Below are positions 23,726 to 33,251 of a stretch of DNA of 64,000 nucleotides, piece after piece. The translations under genes and the position numbers were made by a program. Below the pieces are notes generated by a model that was not told where the DNA came from, searched no databases, and saw only the letters and a list, made by a program, of their open reading frames with translations. Source of the DNA: Owenia fusiformis (lineage: Eukaryota; Annelida; Polychaeta; Sabellida; Oweniidae); the NCBI GenBank assembly GCA_903813345.2, contig CAIIXF020000007.1:24723564-24787563 (forward strand). The letters are read 5' to 3'. Each line of letters starts with the position of its first letter. Position 1 is the first letter of the stretch.

Positions 23726-24147
23726 GCAGAATATACAGACAGAAAGTAAATGTCACAGACATTCTTTATTTATCAAGTGATGATACTTATGTTATTGGTA
23801 TGATTTTAATGCTTATATTATGGTTATATACCAGCCATCTAGTCTCCTTGCTTCACTGGCTGCCCTTTGGTAATCAAATCATTTTTTCAAGAATTTCCTT
23901 ACGTAACACAGAGGGTTAGGATATTAGATAAGACTAACTGGGCAATCAGGATATTTGCTTAAAAGTAAAAAACAAGATTTTGGACACCCTGCCCTGCCCT
24001 GCCCTGCCCTACCCTACCCTACCCTACCCAGGCAAACTAATCGCAATATAGCACCCAATGGTCCAAAAGCAAAAAGATTAAACACAGAAACATCAGAGAC
24101 TAATGATTGGGGTTGAAACAGTGTCCTGTACCACAAATGTTCTATTA
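23726..24147. other. No gene seen apart from a pentanucleotide array
   Basis: Unassigned sequence. The (CCCTG)n(CCCTA)n array is listed separately. Confidence 0.4.
23987..24030. repeat. Pentanucleotide array CCCTG then CCCTA
   Basis: Four to five CCCTG units are followed by about four CCCTA units. The five-base period differs from the six-base animal telomere repeat, so this is an ordinary microsatellite with a unit switch. Confidence 0.9.
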
Positions 24148-24861
24148 TTAAAGTCCCCGTCTAAAGTTTGAAAATATTTTTTTATCATTCATTTACTATT
24201 AGTCAGGAGATTTTTGAACAAAAAAATTTTTTGAAAGATTATCTTTTTAACACCAATGCAAAGATTGAACAAAAGACACGCTATTTCAATAATAAAATGT
24301 CATATTTAATGGGCCACTTCAATGTTTAAGCTTATCAAAAATATTTTGAAACATTAGTGATGTCACTAAGGTAACAAAAACTTTTTGAAAAAAATTGAAT
24401 TTTTTTTTTCGATGTCAATCTTTTCTAAATATGCTAGACTTTCATAAAAAACCAATGTTGATTGTCTAACCAGGTTAAAAGGAAGAATAAATTATGTTTT
24501 AGATATCATTGTACCATTGGTTTCTATGAGAACTAAAATTTTGAAATGCATTTTTCTCAGAACCATTTTCATGCACTGATAAGTTCATTTCTCGCTTGTT
24601 TATCAACCGATTTTCTTAATTTTTTCGGCAAAAAACATGGGAGGATGAATGCTATGCATTGGTATGAATTGTGGCTAATTAGAAGATATGAGTGACCTCT
24701 AAAAGTTGGTTTTAAATAAATTCACAAATTTTGGAACAAAAAGTCTATCAAAAACCACTTTTTGAAATTTAAAAAAATAGTTTCACATATCACACTTTGA
24801 TAACATTGGGTAAGACTACAATATAAGCCAAAGTGGTTTAAACTTTACACGGGGCCTTTAA
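24148..24861. mobile_element. Family E TTAA transposon, about 706 bp, non-autonomous
   Basis: The left end is TTAA-AGTCCCCGTCTAAAGTTT. The right end is AAACTTTACACGGGGCCT-TTAA, which is its reverse complement with a few mismatches. TTAA at both borders is the expected target duplication for piggyBac or Kolobok transposases. The interior is AT-rich, has long A and T runs and lacks a long frame, so any transposase must be supplied from elsewhere. Confidence 0.8.
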
Positions 24862-25768
24862 AGACATTTGTGACTCCTCACAATTAAAGGGAGACTGAAG
24901 CTAAAAAGGCGTTGGATGAATACCATCAAACTGCAAATTATATACAGAAAAACAAAGGAGCAAAGTACATATACATTTTATGAGAGAAAAGATATAATTG
25001 ACAAATTGCAAAACATTTTGGTTGAGAGAAGCCTCCTATCTCTACTCTGCAATACTATCATTCAATACCATTAAATCATAATACGGTCCAATATGTAATA
25101 AAACGTGGCATTTATAATGATTTTGTGTGCTTCAAATGAGAAATGTGATTGACCTAGGCGCCTACGCTAATTCCGTTAATTGATGTCAGTTAGATGTCAG
25201 ACAGAGCGTAGATGACATCACGCTTAAAGTACTTTTCAGGTCGATGATGTTAAAATACAGGATTATTATGTAACATATGGTTTCTTTCTCTTATGGAACA
25301 GCTTTGATACCCTTTCCAATGATTTTGATTTTTAAAAGAGAGCTTCATGTTATGTTATGTCCTTTGACACTCAGGTTAGGGATTGGGTGGTATATAGGAA
25401 CTTATGTGAGACATAGATATATTAGTTGTTCACTGGGGGTCCATCAGTGGCTCTTGAGAGGTGCCCACAAGCATGAAGTACATGTAGATTTATAGTCCAA
25501 TGTCTGCATTGGTCAACCACAATACATCCCTCTATTGATCTATACCAACAAAACAGATATGTCAGTGTCTCCAAAAGTCTTATCACTCATCCAAGAAGGA
25601 GCAAAACAAGAGCGTGATGTTTTCTTAAACTTAAGTTTTACATCATTTCTTCAGATGGTTCCTTTGCTACCATGATTTCTCAAATGAACTTATCACAGAA
25701 CTCCTCCTTCTACAAAAATGATATCACTTAACAACAATCTTTTGATGTTTTGATTCAGATTCTTACCT
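24862..25768. other. No gene seen; possible 5' end of another TTAA element at 24884
   Basis: TTAAAGGGAGACTGAAGCT at 24884 resembles a TTAA element terminus, but I see no matching right end. An AAAAGAGAGCTTCAT motif at about 25337 belongs to the family B subterminal motif. A CpG-containing stretch lies around 25150-25250. Confidence 0.4.
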
Positions 25769-25777
25769 ATTAATCTT

Positions 25778-26096
25778 AAGTCTATCTACAAGCCCTTGTG
25801 ACCCCTCCCCCTTACTCCAACCAGGCCCGTAGCCAGGATTTGCCAGGGGGGGTTCAGTTTTCCAAAATTTCCAGGGGGGTTCACATTGACAATTTTTGCC
25901 CAAATATGGTGAAAATCACTTGGGAAGTGCTCAAAATGGTGAAAAACTGCATGATTTTGAAAGAATTTTTGGCCAGGGAGGGTTCGCCTGAACCCTGCGA
26001 ACCCCCCCCCCCTGGCTACGGGCCTGCCAACTATATGTGTGAGAAGATGTTTAGTCACCTAAAGGGGTGGGGTCATATCGGCTTGTAGCTAGACTT
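25778..26096. mobile_element. Family C MITE carrying a nested hAT-like element
   Basis: It begins AAGTCTATCTACAAGCC and ends GGCTTGTAGCTAGACTT. The flanks ATTAATCTT (25769-25777) and ATTCATCTT (26097-26105) match at 8 of 9 bases, so the 9-bp target duplication seen at 6586 is reproduced. A second transposon interrupts the interior at 25822-26026. Open frames on both strands across this region are by-products of the repeat. Confidence 0.8.
25822..26026. mobile_element. hAT-like MITE nested in family C
   Basis: The termini CAGGCCCGTAGCCAGG and CCTGGCTACGGGCCTG are exact reverse complements of 16 bases. CCAAC borders both sides (25817-25821 and 26027-26031). The CAGG-type start resembles hAT elements, but hAT usually gives 8-bp duplications and only 5 match here, so the superfamily call is tentative. 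G and C runs follow each terminus. Confidence 0.7.
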
Positions 26097-26337
26097 ATTC
26101 ATCTTTATTCATCTTCCATTCTTGTATACAATGTGTATCTAATCAATGTAATGGCAAAAGGGGTGAACAAGAAGAGTGTGGCTAGAATGGTGATAATTAT
26201 GGCCTGCTGCAACAACTTGTGGAAGTCATGAAAATTCCAGTAAGTGATCTCATATAAACAAATGACAAACTAGATTTATTGAAACTATTTCAGGAACACA
26301 TTAACCCAGAATCTCTCATTTGGAATTCTATTTCAGA

Positions 26338-26671
26338 AGTTGAGAATCAACATATGCAAGTTGGGATTCATCATATGTAAGTTAAGATTCATCATATGTA
26401 AGTTGGGATTCATCATATGTAAGTTGAGATTCAACATATGCAAGTTGGGATTCATCATATGTAAGTTGAGATTCATCATATGTAAGTTGGGATTCATCAT
26501 GTGTAAGTTGAGATTCAACATATGCAAGTTGGGATTCATCATATGTAAGTTGAGATTCAATATATGCAAGTTGGGATTCATCATATGTAAGTTGAGATTC
26601 AACATATGTAAGTTGAGATTCATCATATGTAAGTTGAAATTCATCTTTTCAAAGTTGATGTTCTTTATGTA
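26338..26671. repeat. 21-bp satellite, 15 units with higher-order alternation
   Basis: Fifteen units of the type AGTTGRGATTCATCATATGT plus A run from 26338 to 26652, with a degraded unit after. GGG and GAG versions alternate, making a 42-bp dimer. A variant ending AACATATGCA returns about every four units, hinting at an 84-bp order. Because 21 is divisible by three, both strands stay open and give 7-residue repeats (LHMMNLN and ICKLGFI types). I regard these as by-products rather than proteins. Confidence 0.9.
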
Positions 26672-28180
26672 AGTTTTGAAATACCATTGTAGATAGGTAG
26701 GTTATGTTTTGGTACAAGCAGTAGGAATCATAGACAGAAACCTTTAATTCTAGCTTTTTTGGTTTCCTTTGTTTGTATTGGGTCTTTATGCTTTCTCTTT
26801 CTGTTTCTGTCGAACAAGAGGAGCAGTTTGGGTTATGACAAGCCATATTATAAGATCTGAGAGACACCATAAAGTTAAACCATTTCCAAGAGTTTGATTT
26901 TGCTTGCGCTTTGAGTAATGTACTAGGTTTTGGCACTCAGGATATAAACCTAAAGCTCAGTGGAAGACCCATAACTTGAATCATTATCAGTGTTTATGTC
27001 CATGCTATAGTTAAGATCTCCACACCACTTCACTTGAAACAGGTGATTTCTGGCTATCATGGCTAAACCACTTTTTTATGTGCAACTTGTGGGGTTTCAT
27101 GATATCAATTAGTGCACTGGGGCTTACTTCACCAGTCCAGAATCTCAGTTTGTTTATTATTCAATGTTCCTTTCCCGTTTCCTACCATCTATTTATGATG
27201 TGATTTCAGACTTGGTCTTGTTTGAACAACTGACAAAGTTTAAATTTAACAAAGGGGTTTGTCTGTAGGAAAGACAATAATTGACATCATAATTTCTAAG
27301 TCAACATCATTTCTCCTCCTCTCCCAAGTTGTTGGACAGTTTGTTTGTTAATGTATGCTTTCTGCTGCTTTATCAGTGGTTGCACACAGCCGAAGTGCTG
27401 CTAATCTCCATACTGGGCTATGAACTTCTCCTGATTTCTTATTGTGGCCTTTGACTCCTTCTTAACATCCCATCATAAACAGGTTATCACAAAGACAAGT
27501 TGATTTTATGAGTAATAGAATGGAAAGGAGTGGAATTAGCAAGGTAAGCATGAGTGAAATCAACAAAAGTCAGAAAATAAACAAGGCATTAACATGCAAA
27601 AGGTCACCACTATCCATTTGTTACAGACACTGACCACCACCCCCCAAACACTAGACACCATCTACAAAAAAAGTTGAGATTATAACAAAAAGTCTATTAC
27701 CATTTAATATAACAACAAAGGAGTACATATGTTAAGTAGAAAAGAGAAAATCTACTTCCTATGATAGATAACGAATTAAATTTTTTGAAACATCACCAAG
27801 TACCACTAAAATAATTGAAAATAGATGAACAATTGAGCATATGAGTAGCTTTTAACTTAGGAAATTATTAATAACACAAGTGGGTATCATATGATTATTG
27901 GCAGGTTTAAAATGGTGGGCTGCCAGAACATGTGGAGACATGTGCGCAAAAGTGTGAATCTTGACACTGTGGGTGTGTATTAGCTATATTTAGTGTCTAA
28001 TTAGTTATTTTGTTGTTACCCCACCAGTGTGAGATCTTACGAATCCAGCTTTTGAAGTTTTCCAGTTTCCCCCAAGTGTGAAAAGACATTGTTGTCCAAT
28101 GCAATTACATCATGATCTAATTACAAGTTGGATCTCTTTAATAAAGAAGCAAACAATTGAAAATGTAGATGTGTGGTCAA
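26672..28180. other. No gene seen; family A fragment near 27510-27560
   Basis: The 95-codon minus frame at 26649-26936 has no recognisable domain. GAAAGGAGTGGAATTAGCAA then GGTAAGCATGAGTG near 27518-27555 is a shortened family A copy, not a splice donor. Confidence 0.4.
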
Positions 28181-28189
28181 CTCAGTTGA

Positions 28190-28541
28190 TACCCTGCGTG
28201 CAGAGTCTAGTTATAAACTACCCTCAGCCTAGTATAGACTAAATTACAGTTTAGCAGTCCCGCCCCAAAGATTGGTGCCTCTGACAGTCCGGATAATAAA
28301 TCATTTGATAAATCTACCATGTTGAACCTTACTTAACCAATCAGCGATGTGGAAGGAACACACGCTAATTACGTCCTCATTAACTATGGGGTGGTGTCAG
28401 AGGAAATTACCATATAGAAGGTCGTCCGTATTTTGACGACGAAATCGGATTGGCTCGGTAAAATCAGAGATTTATTGTAAACTGAAAGAGTGAAGATGAA
28501 GCTCTCTTTTAAGAAGTGAAGTCAAACGAATGCAAAGGGTA
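28190..28541 (+). mobile_element. Family B MITE (TACCCT termini), copy 1, perfect 9-bp TSD
   Basis: It begins TACCCTGCGTGCAGAG and ends CGAATGCAAAGGGTA, giving a six-base exact terminal inverted repeat. CTCAGTTGA is duplicated exactly at 28181-28189 and 28542-28550. The internal motif GAAGCTCTCTTTTAAG lies at 28498-28513. Copies at 32893 (plus) and 32030 (minus) also have 9-bp duplications. No transposase is present, and Mutator-like or Merlin mobilisation is an inference from the duplication length. Confidence 0.9.
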
Positions 28542-28597
28542 CTCAGTTGACGTTCTCGATGGACATGGCACATTTGCATTTCAAAATGTGCAACTTA

Positions 28598-30229
28598 TGC
28601 CTTGGTCACATTTGCTCCGATTTTCATTACGGCGCCTGGTCAATTGAGTATTTTGTTCAAAATTGAATACAATATTGAACAAGAACACAAATGTGTACAA
28701 AATGTCCCCACCTATTGGTGATCCCGTCAAATGGTTATCCTAAAAATGAGTAGACAAGACTTTACCGACACAATTTGAGGACGGAAAATCCAAAATGGCT
28801 GCCTTAAAATTTACCCAGAATGCCCAAAAATTAGTCAGTTCTAGATTTTCATACTAAGAACCACCCCTGAAAATTTGAAATTGATCCGTCACACAGTTAA
28901 CCAAAAAACATGTAAACAAGACTTTACAGACAAGATTTGAGGACAGAAAATCCAAAATGGCTGCCTTGACATTTATCCAGAATGCCCAAAAACTAATCAG
29001 ATCTAGATTTCCATACTAAGAATCATCCCTGAAAATTTGAAATTGATCTACCAAACAGTTCACCTAAAAACGCTTAGACAAGACTTTACGGGCAAGATTT
29101 TAAGACGGAAAATCCAAAATGGCTGCCTTGACATTTATCCAGAATGCCAAAAAACTAATCAGATCTAGATTTTCATACTGAGAATCATCCCTGAAAATTT
29201 TAAATTGATCTACCAAACGGTTCACCTGGAAATGCGTAGACAAGATTTTACAGACAAGATTTTAGGACGGAAAATCCAAAATGGCTGCCTTGACATTTAC
29301 CCAGAATGCCCAAAATCTAATCAGATCTAGATTTTCATACTGAGAATCATCCCTGAAAATTTGAAATTGATCTACCAAACGGTTCACCTGAAAATGCGTA
29401 GACAAGACTTTACAGACAAGATTTTAGGACGGAAAATCCAAAATGGCTGCCTTGACATTTACCCAGAATGCCCAAAAACTAATCAGATCTAGATTTTCAT
29501 ACTAAGAATCATCCCTGATAATTTGAAATTGATCTACCAAACGGTTGACATGAAAACGCGTAGACAAGACTTTATAGACACGATTTTAGGACGGAAAAAT
29601 CAAAAATGGCCGACAATAAAAAAGTGATTATGAGTTTTTGCTGAATTCGTTTAACAAAATTATCACATATAACTACTGTTAACAATAACATAGGCTTTTA
29701 CAACAAAGTACACCTGAAATTATTTATAAAGCTAAGAAATAGTTTAAGTATGAAAACTGAAAAACACCATTCAATATGATACAAAGTATTATCGTGCGCT
29801 AACTTTTCTTAAAACATTCAAAATGGCTGACATGACTGAGCTAACAGGTCCAAAACCTAATCAGATCTAGAATGAAGTGAGCTGAACAAGATATTAAAGT
29901 TTTAAAAGCAACTGTGAAGCCGTTTTTCTTAAAGTTTGCAGACAAGGATTTTAGCATTTGACTTCAAAATGGCCGACAGGAAGTAGGTATCGAGTTAATT
30001 TTTTTTCATCCACATCTGTATGCACTCATAAGTTATCCCTGAAAATTTGAAGGTGATATCTGTAGCGGTTTTGGAGAAAACTGCCGGACGTACGGACAGA
30101 CAGACGGACAGACAGACGGACGCGCCTAGGCCGACAATATGGCCCCACACTATGTGGTGGGGACATAATAACAAAACACTCAATTGGCCGGCCGCCGGCC
30201 GATGGATCGGAGCAAATGTGACCCAGGCA
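28598..30229. mobile_element. Family F Harbinger-like element carrying a 162-bp tandem array
   Basis: The left terminus TGCCTTGGTCACATTTGCTC and the right terminus, reverse complement TGCCTGGGTCACATTTGCTC, match closely. TTA borders both ends (28595-28597 and 30230-30232). A three-base TWA target is characteristic of PIF/Harbinger transposons. The 1.6-kb interior has no transposase. It holds six 162-bp units plus decayed ones, then a GACGGACAGACAG stretch near 30095. It is therefore a non-autonomous carrier of satellite DNA. The small foldback at 51736 is a relative. Confidence 0.75.
28720..29610. repeat. 162-bp tandem repeat, about 5.5 to 6 units
   Basis: The landmark GGACGGAAAATCCAAAATGG recurs at an exact 162-base spacing, near 28779, 28941, 29103, 29265, 29427 and 29589. 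Each unit also has AATCAGATCTAGATTTTCAT and CCTGAAAATTTGAAATTGAT. Decayed relatives continue at about 29815-29870 and 29930-30070. The unit length falls in the range seen for many animal satellites. Confidence 0.95.
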
Positions 30230-30232
30230 TTA

Positions 30233-31409
30233 ATAGAACAGTTATATCAAGCTATAAAAGCTATAAGACAGCTATGATTTTCATCTTTGAGCTGCAATAT
30301 ATTGATTGATTTTGATGTACTTTTATAGTTCTCCAGCTACTTAGACATACTGTCTCTGGGGAGAGCATTAGCATGAATGTAAAATCTTAATTGTAAACAT
30401 GGAATAAATCATATCAGTGTAATATGTTGTTATTTTGCTATATCACCATAGTAATGTAGTATGATCTAGCATTTTCTTAGCAATGCCTCAGATTTAGTTT
30501 GAAACCAGGGAAAGTTGCGTTTTTTTTTTAAATGTCAGAAAAACCGAAGAAGTGCCGTTTAAAATGTTGTCATATGCAGCATGAAACTTATCTCAATTTA
30601 CTGGATTTGCAATCTTCCCATTAGGAATGAAACATAAATTCAGATAGAGGATATTGTAACTCTAATTTTCTCATCTGAATGTACCCACAACTGTCAACAT
30701 ACATTAATAGATTGACAAGACCTCTGACTCAATCTAATTAGTGAATGTCTCCTGTGATGTTTATCAATCAAAGACAACAAATTGAAAATGTTGCAGTCTC
30801 AGGTCTTGATGAGTGATTTGCTTGATTTTTTAACCCACACCATTTTTTAACCTGCACCATGTCTATGACCCTTTAATGCTACCCTATCAGATTCTAAAAT
30901 ATATGGTGGTATATCAGTACTTCTTGATCCATGAAGATTAGTTTTGTATCACCTGAGAGGGGGAGGGGTACATTTGGAAACAGGGAACAGTGAGCAGTAT
31001 TAAAGGCAGAGAAAGCATTCATATCTAGGCATCATTGCTTTTTCGGAAAGATGAAAAATGTTCAAGTGAAGATGTGTAATGAAATGGAGATAAAGCCATA
31101 TAATTGGAAAGGATAGGCCAGGCCCATGGGGAGATGAGACATGTACTGCAGGGAGCAAAAACAAGCATCAGGTCTCATTTAGAACTAGTGGATATGTGAG
31201 TACAATATGTCTTGCTGAAAAAACATTCCGTTTTCACATTCATGCAGTGTAGCCCCATTCCATACCGAAAATAGTTCAAACTTTTAAATACTTTCCAAGC
31301 TAATATGACAGAAATCTGGAATTTATACCTCTCCTCTATATTTGTTTTTTACTTCAAGGCACTAACTTCATTGCTTTTATTAAACTTTCCTATAGTTTGC
31401 CTTTGCTTC
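30233..31409. other. No gene seen; right part is the flank of an older family B relative
   Basis: Unassigned AT-rich sequence. The last 30 bases (CTTTCCTATAGTTTGCC and CTTTGCTTC) match the terminal region of the family B relative at 43736, and are continued after the family D insertion at 31990. Confidence 0.4.
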
Positions 31410-31989
31410 TTAAAGGGTGACGCATATCGTTTAGCAAATCGAACGCTCGTTTCTGGTGTTGCTCACCGTTTAGTATAAAAGGCCCGATCCCGGAATAATA
31501 CTCAAGGGTTCACAGGTTCGAGATCGTTGTGTCAACACCTCTAACTGTTATATAGCATAAATATATTGTAGATCGTCACACATTTATAAAAGGGTGATTT
31601 TTATTTTGACAAATCAATTCCACATTTATGGGTGAAGTTTCAGGATCTTCTATTTGTGTATAATAAGGAAAAATTGGCATCTAAATTTCCCCATAACGTA
31701 ATAGCACACAGCTTGGCATATGAAATATCCTACAAATGAAACAAAGCAAGACAAACCGGTTTCTAATACAAGGATTTATATTGGCTGTTGTACATGTATT
31801 CTTTGAACGCAATCACTCTTTGGATAACGTTTTCAAAATCATTATAAACGGATTACTTTATCTCATAGACAATTTCAATAAACTGGATTTTACAGAACTC
31901 CCCTTATTTCTTAAAAATGGACTGATCCAGTTAATTCGCCTGGAGCCGCCATATTGTTTTTATACGGGATGCTAAACGGAACCCTTTAA
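31410..31989 (+). mobile_element. Family D TTAA element, copy 2
   Basis: It is about 98 percent identical to 1584-2163 with the same TTAA-AGGGT and ACCCT-TTAA borders. The insertion target is the TTAA inside the conserved motif CTTCTTAAAAGAGAGC: the left flank ends GCTTC-TTAA and the right flank resumes TTAA-AAGAGAGCTTCATC. The 79-codon frame is at 31736-31975. Near-identity of two copies 30 kb apart indicates recent activity. Confidence 0.85.
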
Positions 31990-32029
31990 AAGAGAGCTTC
32001 ATCTACCCTAGTGTACTAGACTCTAACAC

Positions 32030-32340
32030 TATCCTTTGCATTCGTTCGATAATTTCAATAAATCATTGAAGTCACCAAGTAATCAGAATTCCATGTCAAA
32101 ATAGGGACGACTTTCTATGTCGAGTCATTTTCTCTGATGTAATCGCATAATTATTATGCACACGTTTAGCACTTGCTCCTTCCAGCTCACTGATTGGTTG
32201 TGAATAGGTCAGCGCCGCAGGCGTGAAATGATTTAAGACCCGAGCTGTCCGGGGCATCGGTCGTTGGGGCGGGGCTGCTAAACTGTAATATAGTCTATAC
32301 AAAGCAGAGGGTAGTTTATAACTAGACTGCGTACAGGGTA
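32030..32340 (-). mobile_element. Family B MITE, copy 3, minus orientation, 9-bp TSD
   Basis: It starts TATCCTTTGCATTCG and ends TGCGTACAGGGTA, the reverse complement of the family B ends. CTCTAACAC (32021-32029) and CTCTAATAC (32341-32349) form a 9-bp duplication with one mismatch. It is about 40 bases shorter than the other copies because the part with the GAAGCTCTC motif is missing. It lies inside an older related element together with family D copy 2. Confidence 0.85.
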
Positions 32341-32349
32341 CTCTAATAC

Positions 32350-32789
32350 ATACGATAAAAGCTAAGTAGGAGGATAAAGATAAAGGGACTTGATTCTTTT
32401 ATTTGATTTTTTTTTATTTTAAAGGGACTTGATGGTAGAACATTCCCATCATCCCAAAGAATCCAGTTGTCTTAGCTATAGTGTTGCTAACTAGACTGCC
32501 ACGTACCTCTACCCTCCCACAATTAACACAACTTTGAAACCTATGTGTTAGAGACACAAAGTCTATCCCAAGACTAACTATGCCAATAAGGCCTGTTGGT
32601 TCTTCTCTCCACAATGCCAGAGATGAGTAGCTGTTAGGTTGGAAGGAAGTTATTAATATTTCCTATAAAAACAAAGTGCCATCAATAATCAGAATTGACT
32701 TTGACAGTTTCCAGATAACACTCATTTGTCAGACATCACTCAGACAACCATCATTTATTGGGATCACAAATTCCACTATTCATCACTAC
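32350..32789. other. No gene seen
   Basis: The first part (ATACGATAAAAGCTAAGTA) appears to continue the older element interrupted at 32030. The rest is unassigned, with AAAGGGACTTGAT present twice near 32382 and 32421. Confidence 0.4.
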
Positions 32790-32870
32790 TACTCTAGCTA
32801 CAAAGCCCTTGTGACCCCCCCCCCTCCACTACTTGACTACATACCTCAACTACAAGTAGGTAAAGAAAAT
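32790..32870 (+). mobile_element. Family C partial copy, left end only
   Basis: TACTCTAGCTACAAAGCCC then TTGTGACCCCCC matches the family C terminus, and CTTGACTACATACCT matches its interior at 6620. No right end is found. A family B insertion follows 22 bases later. Confidence 0.6.
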
Positions 32871-32892
32871 GGGAGGTCCATATTCTCTAAGA

Positions 32893-33242
32893 TACCCTGC
32901 GTGCAGACTCTAGTTATAAACTACACTCTGCCTAGTATAGACTATGTTTCAGTTTAGCAGCCCCGCCCCGAAGATTGGTGCCTGTGACAGCCCGGGTAAT
33001 AAATAATTTCAAATCTACCACGCTGATCCTTTCTCAACCAATCAGCAAAGTGGAAGGAACATGTGCAAAATACGTGCTCATTAACTATGCGGGGATGTCA
33101 GAGGAAATTACCATATAGAAAGTTGTCCGTATTTCGACGACAAACTCTGATTGGCTCGGTGAGATCAGATATTTAATGTAAAATGAAAGAGTGAAGACGA
33201 AGCTCTCTTTTAAGAAGTGAAGTCGAACGAATGCAAAGGGTA
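32893..33242 (+). mobile_element. Family B MITE, copy 2, 9-bp TSD
   Basis: It runs TACCCTGCGTGCAGACTC to CGAATGCAAAGGGTA, about 350 bases, and aligns throughout to copy 1. TCTCTAAGA (32884-32892) and TCTCAAAGA (33243-33251) form a 9-bp duplication with one mismatch. GAAGCTCTCTTTTAAG is at 33199-33214. Confidence 0.9.
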
Positions 33243-33251
33243 TCTCAAAGA

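Noticed and set aside
23987-24030. Internal telomeric repeat
   Set aside because: The unit is five bases (CCCTA, CCCTG), not the six-base animal telomere unit.
26333-26672. Two overlapping repeat proteins of about 100 residues on opposite strands
   Set aside because: They arise from a 21-bp satellite whose period is a multiple of three. No start context, splice site or domain supports translation.
27541-27560. Splice donor AAGGTAAGCATGAG
   Set aside because: The sequence is the junction of two family A segments (AGCAAG and AAGCATGAGTG), so the resemblance is accidental.
30078-30122. Functional GACGGACAGACAG microsatellite or regulatory array
   Set aside because: It lies inside the family F element and is part of its repeated cargo, and similar runs are common in transposons.
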